The position numbers were made by a program, and so were the translations under genes. Positions 46,700-54,756 of a DNA stretch of 64,000 nucleotides are shown here, piece after piece. This DNA is from Suilimivivens sp964614185. Lineage in GTDB: Bacteria > Bacillota > Clostridia > Lachnospirales > Lachnospiraceae. Numbering within the stretch: position 1 is the stretch's first letter; each line of letters begins with the position of its first letter. The stretch lies in the NCBI GenBank assembly GCA_964614185.1, contig CAZTKJ010000007.1:25110-89109 (forward strand). Direction: 5' to 3'. A model generated the notes under the pieces. That model was not told the DNA's origin. It searched no databases and worked only from the letters and a program-made list of their open reading frames with translations.

Positions 46700-47641
46700 C
46701 TAATACTTCCTCACACGATCATTGTTGTAAATTCCAAAATTACACTCAGATGCGTCTTCGCTACTGCCTTTCCACAACTCATCAAAAGCTTCAAAATAAA
46801 ATGCAATTACCTGCTCATCCTCAATCCATTTATTTAATTCATCTAAATAATATTTAGCATTTTCCAACGAAGCATGTTTAGGTCCATTCGGATCAGAAAC
46901 AATCTCTTTGATCTGATCTCCAATGATTGCCCAATGATTGTTTGTTGTGCTGTTTGTACTCCAGCCTAATTCTGTGATAATGATCTGATGCTCCGGATAC
47001 ATCTCCTGAATATCCTTATACTGGTTTCGATTTTGCGCAACGGCATCCTCAATCTTTGTTCCATAATGATAAGGATAGGAATGTATACTGATGATATCCA
47101 GTTCTTTGGCCAGATTTTTAAGAGATTCCCACTCATAATATCCTTCACAAAATGTCACGGGCTGAATCAATTCCTCTTTTAATCGTCTCGCATGACGGAT
47201 CAATCGTTCTTCAGAAACCCGATGCGCACCCCAGTATGGTGTATTTTCATTTCCAACCGAAACTGCAATAACAAGATCGCTGTACTTCTTAACCAGCACA
47301 ATTAATTTCTCAACCTCACTATCATTTCTTATGGCGTGCTGCTTAAGTTCCTCTTCTGAATAATTCTGTTCTTCAAAAGGGCAATTCGGATTATTCTCCT
47401 CCGGATCCGAATCAATACCAATGATACATTTCAGAGGCAGTCTTTCTTCAGTAATAACCTGGAGTACACGCTCTGCATGTAAATTCGGATCATACATACG
47501 GATATACTGGTATCCTTCATTTACCAGAATTTCCAGGTCTTCTTTAATCTCTGTTATGGAAGGTACATTGGTCTTAGGACTCTGACCTTCACGATATCCT
47601 GAATAACAGATAGCTTTGCCAAAAGGGATTGTTTTTTTCAT
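46700..47641 (-). CDS. Glycoside hydrolase family 17-like beta-1,3-glucanase
   Basis: The 313-residue single-domain protein has a barrel with YQYIRMYDPN, the acid/base motif AVSVGNENTPYWG and the nucleophile motif IIITELGWSTNS, which match GH17. GH17 enzymes cleave beta-1,3-glucans such as laminarin. It has no signal peptide, so it may act on imported oligosaccharides. It is the best substrate clue for the whole glycosidase region. Confidence 0.8.
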   Translation of the reverse strand: MKKTIPFGKAICYSGYREGQSPKTNVPSITEIKEDLEILVNEGYQYIRMYDPNLHAERVLQVITEERLPLKCIIGIDSDPEENNPNCPFEEQNYSEEELKQHAIRNDSEVEKLIVLVKKYSDLVIAVSVGNENTPYWGAHRVSEERLIRHARRLKEELIQPVTFCEGYYEWESLKNLAKELDIISIHSYPYHYGTKIEDAVAQNRNQYKDIQEMYPEHQIIITELGWSTNSTTNNHWAIIGDQIKEIVSDPNGPKHASLENAKYYLDELNKWIEDEQVIAFYFEAFDELWKGSSEDASECNFGIYNNDRVRKY

Positions 47642-47667
47642 ATTTTCTTCATTCCTTTCTCTCTGGA

Positions 47668-48798
47668 TTAATGGTTCTCTCTGTCAAAATGACCGGATAC
47701 TTTTTTCAGCCTCTCTATGATTGGCAGATGCTGCGGACACACTCTTTCACACTGTCCACATGCAATACAGTCCCCGGCCTTTCCAAATTTTTCAGCCAGA
47801 ATAGCATATTGGGTGATTACAGCTGTCCAACCCTTTTCTGCCAGATTTTCCCGCATATCTTCATTATACATAGAAAAATACTGGGGAATGGCTATCTTTT
47901 TAGGACACCCCTCTGTACAGTAAGAGCATCCTGTGCAGGGAATGGCTATCTGGGCATTAATGATATCCGCCACTTTGGATATCACTTCTCTCTCTTTATC
48001 TGTAAGCGGCTGGAAATCATCCATATAGCTTAAATTATCTTCCATCTGCTCCAGATTACTCATGCCGGAAAGCACCACCATCACATTATCCAGAGATGCA
48101 GCAAACCGTATTGCCCAACTTGCTGCCGACATATCAGCATTATAATCCTTAAACAGTTTTTCAGCTTCCTCAGGAATTTTAGTCAGGGTGCCTCCTTTGA
48201 CCGGTTCCATGACTATCACCGGTTTGCCGTGCTTTGTAGCTACTTCATAACATTTACGTGACTGCACCCATTCACTTTCCCAGTCCAGATAATTGATCTG
48301 AAGCTGTACAAATTCCATCTCCGGATGCTTTGTGAGAATCTCATCCAACAACTCGGCGCTGTCGTGGAAAGAAAAACCTGCATGTTTTACCAACCCTTTT
48401 TCCTTTTTATCCATCAGCCAGTTAAAGCAGTCAAGTTGTTCATATTTAGGCAGCATAGAGGCTTCAATACCATGAATCAGGTAATAATCAAAATAGCCGG
48501 CACCTGTTTTTTGCAGCTGCTGCTCAAATATTTTATCTCTGTCTTCCAAAGAATCAATAAATCCGGCATGCAGCTTGGTTGCCAGTGTATAACTGTCCCG
48601 GGGATAACGGTCCACTAAAGCAGCCTTTGCTACACTCTCACTGTTAAAACTACAATACATCCAAGCTGTGTCAAAGTAGGTGAACCCCTTTTCCATAAAA
48701 GCATCCACCATCTGCTTTACCTGTTCCACATCAATACTTTCCCCATCCGTCTTATCCAAAAGAGGCAGACGCATTAGACCAAATCCAAGTTTTTTCAT
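47668..48798 (-). CDS. Aldo/keto reductase with C-terminal 4Fe-4S domain
   Basis: AGGAGG before ATG 48798 sets the start (376 residues, MKKLGFGLMRLPLLD). The AKR barrel (FDTAWMYC, ATKLHAGF, YLIHGIE) is followed by a ferredoxin-like region with CTGCSYCTEGCP and CIACGQCERVCPQH, two 4Fe-4S sites. Such proteins are common in Clostridia and probably couple reduced ferredoxin to a carbonyl. It lies 26 bp from the GH17 gene. Confidence 0.88.
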   Translation of the reverse strand: MKKLGFGLMRLPLLDKTDGESIDVEQVKQMVDAFMEKGFTYFDTAWMYCSFNSESVAKAALVDRYPRDSYTLATKLHAGFIDSLEDRDKIFEQQLQKTGAGYFDYYLIHGIEASMLPKYEQLDCFNWLMDKKEKGLVKHAGFSFHDSAELLDEILTKHPEMEFVQLQINYLDWESEWVQSRKCYEVATKHGKPVIVMEPVKGGTLTKIPEEAEKLFKDYNADMSAASWAIRFAASLDNVMVVLSGMSNLEQMEDNLSYMDDFQPLTDKEREVISKVADIINAQIAIPCTGCSYCTEGCPKKIAIPQYFSMYNEDMRENLAEKGWTAVITQYAILAEKFGKAGDCIACGQCERVCPQHLPIIERLKKVSGHFDRENH

Positions 48799-48827
48799 AT
48801 TGTTTCCTCCTATTCTAAATAATAGCA

Positions 48828-49664
48828 CTACCCTTGGGTTATGATTTCTCCATGAGACTTTTCATCATCATGAATGATTTCTTCAACGGAAGGCACATAA
48901 ATCCGACCTGATAATGGATTTTTAATACTTATTACAGGTGTAGTAATAGTAGCTTCTACCTCCGATTTTTCAAAACACAAGTCAGTATCAATCATTTCAC
49001 AGTTAATAAGCTTTAAATTTTTACAGTAGCAAAGAGGCTGTGTCCCGAGAATCTTACAGTTTTCAAAAGTAACATTTTCACAGTACCATGCAAGATATTC
49101 CCCCTTTACTATGCTGTTGCGGACTGTTACATTCTTTGCATGCCAGAAAGCATCTTTTGTATCAAAGTTACAATTTTCAAATACAGAATCCTGAATATAC
49201 TGGAAGGAATACTTGCCTTTTAGAGTTATGTTTTCAAAGTCCAGATGATCTGAACGCATCATAAAATACTCACCCTGCACAGTACAGTCCTTCATTTCAA
49301 TATTCTGTACAGACCACCCAAATTCCGGTGAAATAACATCGCATCCCTGCATCTTCACCCTGCTGCATTCCCGCAGTGCTTTAATTCCATGCAGCTTTGT
49401 GTCCATGATTTCAATATCATTTGAATACCATAGGGCCGCACGGCAAAATTCCGTCATTTCCGAATCGGATATCTTTAACACATCATCATGCCAAAAGGGA
49501 TATCTGAGATTAAAAAAACAGTCTGACACCTGAATATTCCGACTTTCCTTTAAAGCGCTCTCTCCATCTGCCGGACCATCAAATGCACAATGACGAACTG
49601 TAATATCACAGCTCCCATATAATGCACGTTCCATATCATAAGTTTCATTTTCAATTACCTTCAT
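48828..49664 (-). CDS. DUF3737 right-handed beta-helix-like protein
   Basis: The 278-residue protein is built of short repeats of the form (V/I)x(N/D)C-x-F/V, such as NVTFENCKILGTQPLCYCKN and DSVFENCNFDTKDAFWHAKN, the hallmark of a right-handed beta helix. It matches the DUF3737 family, whose function is unknown. It is first in an operon with the Fe-S aldo/keto reductase and GH17. Confidence 0.8.
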   Translation of the reverse strand: MKVIENETYDMERALYGSCDITVRHCAFDGPADGESALKESRNIQVSDCFFNLRYPFWHDDVLKISDSEMTEFCRAALWYSNDIEIMDTKLHGIKALRECSRVKMQGCDVISPEFGWSVQNIEMKDCTVQGEYFMMRSDHLDFENITLKGKYSFQYIQDSVFENCNFDTKDAFWHAKNVTVRNSIVKGEYLAWYCENVTFENCKILGTQPLCYCKNLKLINCEMIDTDLCFEKSEVEATITTPVISIKNPLSGRIYVPSVEEIIHDDEKSHGEIITQG

Positions 49665-49829
49665 TTCATCTGCTCCTTCCGCTACCCAAAATTATGTCAT
49701 TCCCCACTATCACACTGCCTTTACGCCTTTGTAATCCAAAATGCACATTCATACCTCATGTATCATCTAAATTAGAAGTATAAGCTTCCTATAGGACTTC
49801 TGTCAAATCTTCTGTATTCGTGCAACAGC

Positions 49830-49995
49830 TTATGATTCCAGCTGCAGGGTGATTGACACATCTCCGCCGCCCAAAAGATCCGTCAATTCTTCAGCGGATC
49901 TGTCAGTAATTTTTCCAAGTCTTGTGTAATCCCATGAATTGGAACCATAAAATACCACCATTTGATTACCTGAATAAAGGACAATGCCTCCTTTT
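49830..49995 (-). pseudogene. Truncated copy of the cyclophilin-like lipoprotein gene
   Basis: The 3' end of the lipoprotein gene at 52681-53145 is repeated here, covering about 50 C-terminal codons (SYTRLGKITD region to the stop). The rest of the coding sequence is gone: the copy jumps from the ACAATG-CCTCC site to the ribosome-binding-site region. The flanking DNA of both copies is also alike from 49774 to 50124. Sequence between 49665 and 49829 is otherwise featureless. Confidence 0.75.
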
Positions 49996-50050
49996 AAAGA
50001 CCCACCTGCCTCTATCTACTAGTTTATCTGCAAAACATAAAATAGCAAAT

Positions 50051-50077
50051 ACCTATGTTGAATGATATTACATAGGT
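50051..50077. promoter_or_regulatory. Inverted repeat (second copy of an operator-like palindrome)
   Basis: ACCTATGT-N11-ACATAGGT, identical to the palindrome at 53217-53243. It precedes the truncated lipoprotein copy. Confidence 0.5.
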
Positions 50078-50095
50078 TTTAGGAATAATAAAAAC

Positions 50096-50122
50096 GGATC
50101 AGTTCATACACTGAACTGACCC
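50096..50122 (-). terminator. Intrinsic terminator after the small coupled ORF
   Basis: On the minus strand the stem TCAGTTCA / TGAACTGA is followed by GTTTTTATT. It is a near-identical copy of the terminator at 53262-53288. Confidence 0.65.
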
Positions 50123-50130
50123 ATGCTTTT

Positions 50131-50244
50131 TCATTTGAGACCATTCATACAGTTGATTTGTTCCGCGAACTGCTCAATGGAAGACAACTGCTCCCTGTCC
50201 TCTATGGCACTTTTTTCAACTATCTTATATGCAGGCAAAATCAT
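50131..50244 (-). CDS. Possible 37-aa ORF translationally coupled to the lipoprotein
   Basis: The ATG at 50244 overlaps the TGA of the lipoprotein as ATGA. The frame encodes 37 residues rich in Glu, Gln and Ile, predicted helical, ending CMNGLK. A terminator follows 9 bp later. It may be a small protein or the tail of a lost gene; no family recognised. Confidence 0.4.
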   Translation of the reverse strand: MILPAYKIVEKSAIEDREQLSSIEQFAEQINCMNGLK

Positions 50245-50786
50245 ACAAAATTATATATAATTACATGTTTAGCATGAAAATCATTTCCGTCATAATTACC
50301 TGTCATATTAATACTTGTACCCTGCTCCAAATCAGAAAACGAACCTTTTTGCTTGTCAATATCGGAATCTCCATTGACTCCGCTATTTTTAACAGTCCAT
50401 ACTTCAAAGCTGGTTTCTTCAGAAAAAAATACCGTAATTAACGTTTCATCGGAAGCTGCATAGGAAACAGCTGTATCTTCTGATAGGTGAAATGTTTTGT
50501 TAATTACCACTCTGTTATCACCAATACTCTCTATAGTGCCGTCTAGTTCAGAATTCGATTGCAATTGTTCATTATCTGCCTGCAACTGGCTAATGTCCGG
50601 TTGTGGCTGTTCATAATCTGCTCGCGATTGGGTAGTATTGCTTTCCTCTGTATTTGCATCGATCACATCATTAAAATTGATTGTTTCTACTGTTAATACG
50701 TCTGAATCTGCATTAGACTTACTACAACCCATTGTCGCTAATAATAAACTCATATAAAGGTACACTGCTATTTTTTTGTTTTTCAT
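50241..50786 (-). CDS. Lipoprotein of unknown function
   Basis: The 181-residue protein begins with a signal peptide ending in a lipobox LLATMGCSKS. A low-complexity Gln/Pro/Asp/Glu linker (about 55-85, with repeats like QLQADNEQLQS) leads to a beta-rich C-terminal part (LDGTIESIGDNRVVINKTFHL) that resembles small OB-like secreted domains. It is next to the PadR/Fe-S operon on the opposite strand. Confidence 0.65.
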   Translation of the reverse strand: MKNKKIAVYLYMSLLLATMGCSKSNADSDVLTVETINFNDVIDANTEESNTTQSRADYEQPQPDISQLQADNEQLQSNSELDGTIESIGDNRVVINKTFHLSEDTAVSYAASDETLITVFFSEETSFEVWTVKNSGVNGDSDIDKQKGSFSDLEQGTSINMTGNYDGNDFHAKHVIIYNFV

Positions 50787-50931
50787 TATTCTTTCCCTTC
50801 TTTCTCATTTTTTATTGCTAAAAACATAACACATTAATCTTTAAACATTCTTTAAACTATCTCTAAACAAGTTCTAATTCTTTTTTAAACATCCTGCGTG
50901 ATTTCCAAATCCCAAAAGAAAGCATTGACTC

Positions 50932-50970
50932 TTGACTATATTCCACTTGTGTACTATTCTTGATATACAA
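50932..50970 (+). promoter_or_regulatory. Promoter and operator of the PadR-polyferredoxin operon
   Basis: TTGACT (50932) and TATTCT (50955) are spaced by 17 bp. TTGTGTA (50947) and TATACAA (50964) form an inverted repeat with a 10-bp gap covering the -10 box. This suits binding of a PadR dimer, so autoregulation is likely. The site is inferred from symmetry only. Confidence 0.5.
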
Positions 50971-50990
50971 ACGGAATATGGAGGACAAAG

Positions 50991-51527
50991 ATGTTAAAGC
51001 ATGGCATATTAGGCTTATTAAATTATAAAGAAATGAGTGGATATGAAATTATGGTTGTTTTTCGTGATTCCCTCAATTTCTTTTGGCAGGCACAAACCAG
51101 TCAGATTTATAGAGAATTACAAACCTTAAAAAAGCGCGGATGGGTAACGGATGTCACTATTCCCCAACAAGGGAAACCTGACAAAAATGTTTTTTCTATT
51201 ACAGAAGCTGGTAAGGCTGAATTAAAACATTGGCTTTCAGATGACAGTATAGAAGCAATCAAAAACCCACTGCTTATGCGAACCTTTTTCCGGGGAGAAT
51301 TGCCGCCGGAGGAAAATATTCAATTTTTCCAGGCAGTACAGGCATATTCAATCGGCTTTCTCAAAGAGATGGAGAAAACCCCTGTAAATGCCCGTTTTTA
51401 TGCAAAAGAAATCAAAGAACCAAAGCAAGCACTTTACTGGGATATGACTATCGAATACGGTATGATGTACATGGATATGCTCCGCCGATGGAGTGAAATG
51501 TGTATTGAACGATTGGAGGCATTATGA
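50991..51527 (+). CDS. PadR-family transcriptional regulator
   Basis: The 178-residue protein follows ATGGAGG. The N-terminal winged helix (about 1-85) has ILGLLNYKEMSGYEIM, FFWQAQTSQIYRELQTLKKRGWV and the VFSITEAGKAELKHWL wing, typical of PadR. The C-terminal helical domain serves dimerisation. It overlaps the next gene by 4 bp and probably regulates it. Confidence 0.9.
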   Translation: MLKHGILGLLNYKEMSGYEIMVVFRDSLNFFWQAQTSQIYRELQTLKKRGWVTDVTIPQQGKPDKNVFSITEAGKAELKHWLSDDSIEAIKNPLLMRTFFRGELPPEENIQFFQAVQAYSIGFLKEMEKTPVNARFYAKEIKEPKQALYWDMTIEYGMMYMDMLRRWSEMCIERLEAL

Positions 51528-52360
51528 CAAAATTTTTAAAAATAAAAAATTTTATACTGCCTGCTGTTATATGGCTGATTTTTGAATCCATAGCAATTAC
51601 ACTTTGGCTTACGATGCAGAATATATTCTATTTATTGAATTTCAGCTATATAGGAACATCAATAACAATAGGCCTTATTTTGTTTCGGCTTCACTACAAA
51701 CATGCACGCAGAGTTGCACAGTTTTTGGTTGGAACTTATATGCTGGTTTACCTTGGACTGCTTTGTAATGAGAATATGCAGATAGAAGGATTCTGGTACT
51801 ATCTGTTTACAGGTGTTTTTGAAGCAGCAACCATTCATTATGCAGTGGCAAAAATATTTGGTCCGCTGATTTTCGGCCGGGGATGGTGTGGATACGCTTG
51901 CTGGACTGCAATGATCCTTGATCTTCTTCCTTACAAAATACCGCAGCAGCCCAGAAAGAAATGGAGTTGGGTAAGGTATATTACCTTTGCAATATCTCTC
52001 ATTTTTGTCAGCGCCTTATTTCTTGCGCAAGTAGAAAATATTGAGAGGATTATGTTTTGGGCATTCCTGATTGGCAACTGTTTGTATTACATAGTTGGAA
52101 TCATTTTAGCGTTCCTATTAAAGGATAATCGCGCTTTTTGTAAATACATATGCCCAATCACCGTATTTTTGAAACCCATGTCTTATTTTGCTTTGCTGCG
52201 TGTCAAATGTGATAAGAGTAAATGCGTTTCCTGTGGCAAATGCAAAAAAGTTTGTCCTATGAATGTTGATATAACTGATAACTCAAGGCAACGGGAAAAT
52301 GGGACAGAATGTATTCTGTGTTTTGAATGCACTAAAGTGTGTCCTAAGAATGCATTATAA
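51524..52360 (+). CDS. Membrane polyferredoxin with two 4Fe-4S clusters (NapH-like)
   Basis: The 278-residue protein has about five transmembrane helices (residues 10-210) with a conserved GRGWCGYACWTAM loop and CKYICPITVF. The C-terminal domain carries two 4Fe-4S motifs, CVSCGKCKKVCPMN and CILCFECTKVCPKN. These features match NapH/NosR-type electron-transfer proteins. It likely moves electrons across or along the membrane; the partner is unknown. Its last 6 bp overlap the ABC relic on the other strand. Confidence 0.85.
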   Translation: MTKFLKIKNFILPAVIWLIFESIAITLWLTMQNIFYLLNFSYIGTSITIGLILFRLHYKHARRVAQFLVGTYMLVYLGLLCNENMQIEGFWYYLFTGVFEAATIHYAVAKIFGPLIFGRGWCGYACWTAMILDLLPYKIPQQPRKKWSWVRYITFAISLIFVSALFLAQVENIERIMFWAFLIGNCLYYIVGIILAFLLKDNRAFCKYICPITVFLKPMSYFALLRVKCDKSKCVSCGKCKKVCPMNVDITDNSRQRENGTECILCFECTKVCPKNAL

Positions 52361-52628
52361 GTTCTGAAGCATCTCCTTATGATACTGCAGTGTGTACAGG
52401 TCGTAATAGCGCCCCTTCTGAATATCATAATTACGGCAGATCAAACCAAGGAGCGCTGCAGCATATCGAACTGCTCCGCCAGTGTCTGAATGGGATTGAA
52501 AAAACGGGAGATATACATATAAAAAGACACCATAATACTGCTGTCGATCACCTGTCCAAAGTAATGAATATCCCTGATATAGCCCTTAGCCCCAAAATAA
52601 AACAGACACAGTTTCGAAGAAACATAGA
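52355..52628 (-). pseudogene. Relic of an ABC exporter (TMD end fused to C-terminus, ATPase domain deleted)
   Basis: Read on the minus strand from 52628, the frame gives a membrane-domain end (GYIRDIHYFGQVIDSSIMV, then SRFFNPIQTLAEQFDMLQRSL) and a stop. The ATP-binding domain is missing. The last part (52361-52421) encodes the exporter C-terminus, GRYYDLYTLQYHKEMLQN. These 61 bp are identical to 63549-63609, the 3' end of the exporter gene at the right edge. An internal deletion must have fused the two parts. Confidence 0.8.
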
Positions 52629-52680
52629 GTATAAGCTTCCTGCAGGACTTCTGTCAAATCTTCTGTATCCGTCTAACAGC

Positions 52681-53145
52681 CTATGATTCCAGCTGTAGGG
52701 TGATTGACACATCTCCACCGCTCAGTAAACCTTCTAATTCTTCAGCGGATTTGTCTGTAATTTTTCCAAGCCTTGTGTAATCCCATGAATTGGAACCATA
52801 AAATATCACTATTTGATTACCCGAATAAAGGACAATGTCTCCTGCCTGTGTAGTTGTGGGTGTATCTTCCCGTGGAAGACTTGTTCCCAAAGAACCAACC
52901 TGTTCAAAACCCCCATACATGGACATCTGGATAGTCAAAGGCTGTTTTTGAAGAAGCTCCATAAGCGCCGCAACAGCCTCATTATCTTCCCATGCTACTG
53001 CAACAATTTCTTCATCAATTTTCATCAATATACTCATTTCTTCTATCTCCAATCTGTCATTTTCTTCCTGTGATATGGAATTACCACATCCTTCCAACAG
53101 GTATATCAGACACATGATGGTAACTACTAACCTGACTTTTCTCAT
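52681..53145 (-). CDS. Lipoprotein with a cyclophilin-like domain
   Basis: The 154-residue protein has a signal peptide with lipobox LLEGCGNS. The mature part matches the cyclophilin-like fold group: ILMKIDEEIVAVAWEDNEAVAALMELL, then LTIQMSMYGGFEQVG, AGDIVLYSGNQIVIFYGSN and YTRLGKI. Such proteins often lie near flavodoxin and aldo/keto reductase genes; function unknown. A shortened copy lies at 49830-49995. Confidence 0.75.
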   Translation of the reverse strand: MRKVRLVVTIMCLIYLLEGCGNSISQEENDRLEIEEMSILMKIDEEIVAVAWEDNEAVAALMELLQKQPLTIQMSMYGGFEQVGSLGTSLPREDTPTTTQAGDIVLYSGNQIVIFYGSNSWDYTRLGKITDKSAEELEGLLSGGDVSITLQLES

Positions 53146-53186
53146 ACTTATATCTCCTTTTTAAGGCCCACCTGCCTCTATCTACT

Positions 53187-53214
53187 ATTTTATCTGCAAA
53201 ATGCAAAATAGCAA
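53187..53214 (-). promoter_or_regulatory. Putative promoter of the cyclophilin-like lipoprotein
   Basis: On the minus strand TTGCTA and TAAAAT are spaced by 16 bp. The -10 region of the truncated copy has changed, which suggests that copy is silent. Confidence 0.45.
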
Positions 53215-53216
53215 AT

Positions 53217-53243
53217 ACCTATGTTGAATGATATTACATAGGT
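53217..53243. promoter_or_regulatory. Palindromic operator-like site upstream of the lipoprotein promoter
   Basis: ACCTATGT-N11-ACATAGGT is a perfect 8-bp inverted repeat 2 bp upstream of the -35 box. Its ATGT...ACAT core resembles PadR-family sites. A second copy is at 50051-50077. Confidence 0.5.
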
Positions 53244-53261
53244 TTTAGGAATAATAAAAAC

Positions 53262-53288
53262 GGATCAGTTCATACACTGAACTGACCC
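53262..53288 (-). terminator. Intrinsic terminator
   Basis: TCAGTTCA / TGAACTGA stem followed on the minus strand by GTTTTTATT. It lies downstream of the 34-codon remnant. Confidence 0.65.
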
Positions 53289-53318
53289 ATTTTTATTCGC
53301 TATTTATTAAATAGAGGC

Positions 53319-53423
53319 TCACATGCATATCAATCCCCTGCTTCTCTGCTGCTCCGATACATGAACATAAGAACTTTGAATTGTCTCATCTGCCTGTCTC
53401 AAATCTCCAACTGTAATTTCCAT
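53319..53423 (-). pseudogene. Short remnant ORF (34 codons)
   Basis: After AGGAGGAATGTAT an ATG opens a 34-codon frame, beginning MEITVGDLRQADE. A second frame over the same end encodes IGAAEKQGIDMHVSLYLIN, which looks like the true C-terminus of a protein. A deletion or frameshift between them seems likely. No family assigned. The rest of 53289-53561 has no other signal. Confidence 0.4.
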
Positions 53424-53530
53424 ATACATTCCTCCTTTTTATTTTATATTCAGCATATCTCATTGAACTTAAGCCACCCTTAAGATATTGATGAACATAT
53501 TGTGAAAAAAGTCTGACTATCCATCATTTA

Positions 53531-54756
53531 TCATTTCAGTTCTGCCTTAAATCCAATCACATCATTTTTTATACACAGAAATATCCCCACGATGTTTTTG
53601 GGCTATTGCTTTTGCAATAGACAGTCCCACACCAAAACTGCCGTTATAAGTTCTCACTTTATCTGCACGGTAAAAACGGTCAAACAACTTTTCCAGTTCC
53701 AGATTATCGACTTCCCTATAGGTATTTTTAACTATGATTATGGAATAATGTTTTTCATAAACAGTAACCTGTATTCTGCCGTCAGCGTCACAATATTTGA
53801 CTGCGTTATCCAAAAGTATTGCTGCCAGCTGGCGGATTAGCTCTTCATCTCCTTTATATTGAATATCAGGTTCAATATCAGCATCCAATATTTTATGTCT
53901 TTCTTCCGCTAATGGCATAAATTCTGAAACTGTATCTAAAATGGCACTACTTAACTCAAATGGTGCAATTACAACATGAGACTGATCTTCATCCATTCTG
54001 GATAAAGCTACCAGTTGATTGATCAGCATTCCCATCCTTTCCCCTTCGCTCCTGATATCATCAATCCACTCGTTTTTCCCTGTCTCCGATTCCACGATAT
54101 CCAGATTCGACAAAATCAATGTAAGGGATGTCTTTAATTCATGATTTGCATCAGTTATAAACTGTTTTTGCTTTTCATAACTTTCCGCAACAGGATGGAC
54201 AACCCGTTTCGAGATAAAAACAATCAGAATAAGGATAACCAAACCGCTTCCTATCAAAATAAACAGTGCGGTATATAAAAGCCGCCTGGCCAGGATATTA
54301 TTCATAGTTCCATTAACAAAAACAATAGCTTTCCCTGTTTTAGTTTCAAAAAAATTATAACGGTAATCTGATACCCATCCTCTTTCCCGGCCATTTTTTA
54401 ATGCAGCTTCTGTATACTCCTGCGTCTGTGCTTCTGAAATTGAAGAAATAGAATCCATATTTATACTTGCAATCCTGTTCTCGTTGTCAAGCCATACCGT
54501 AAAAAACGGATACTGAACTGGGTTTCTTCTGTGATAACATCAGAATACGGAATGATTCCGGATGTCAACGGACGTACAGAAGCATCAAATTCCGGAAATA
54601 CTCCGCCGTTGGAAGCAATCGCATCTGTTAAAGTATCCATTGTAATATTTAATTGACGTTGTCCCATAACCATGTTGAAGCAAAAATAACTAAAAGCACA
54701 ATTGCAATAGAAACCGCACTGATCAATATAAACTTTTTTCGCAGACTATAAATCAT
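53531..54756 (-). pseudogene. Sensor histidine kinase broken by three frameshifts
   Basis: The kinase can be followed from the ATG at 54756 (MIYSLRKKF, first membrane helix) through three frames. It leaves frame near 54670, changes again near 54495-54505, and a third time in the A6 run near 53575, after which the expected ending IGFKAELK is found in another frame with a stop at 53531. In between are a sensor region, a second helix, an H-box NHELKTSLTLIL with Ser where Pro is normal, an N-box LLDNAVKY and a G-box FGVGLSIAKAIA. The gene would overlap the response regulator by 11 bp. It is very likely inactive, unless these are assembly errors. Confidence 0.8.

Noticed and set aside
52183..52428. 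Minus-strand frame over the end of the polyferredoxin gene
   Set aside because: It mixes the antisense of the 4Fe-4S motifs with a shifted frame of the ABC relic; no start signal and no coherent protein.
53562..54458. 298-residue histidine kinase as an intact gene starting at 54458
   Set aside because: It lacks the first membrane helix and part of the sensor domain, which are found in other frames just upstream, and its C-terminus ends at a homopolymer frameshift.
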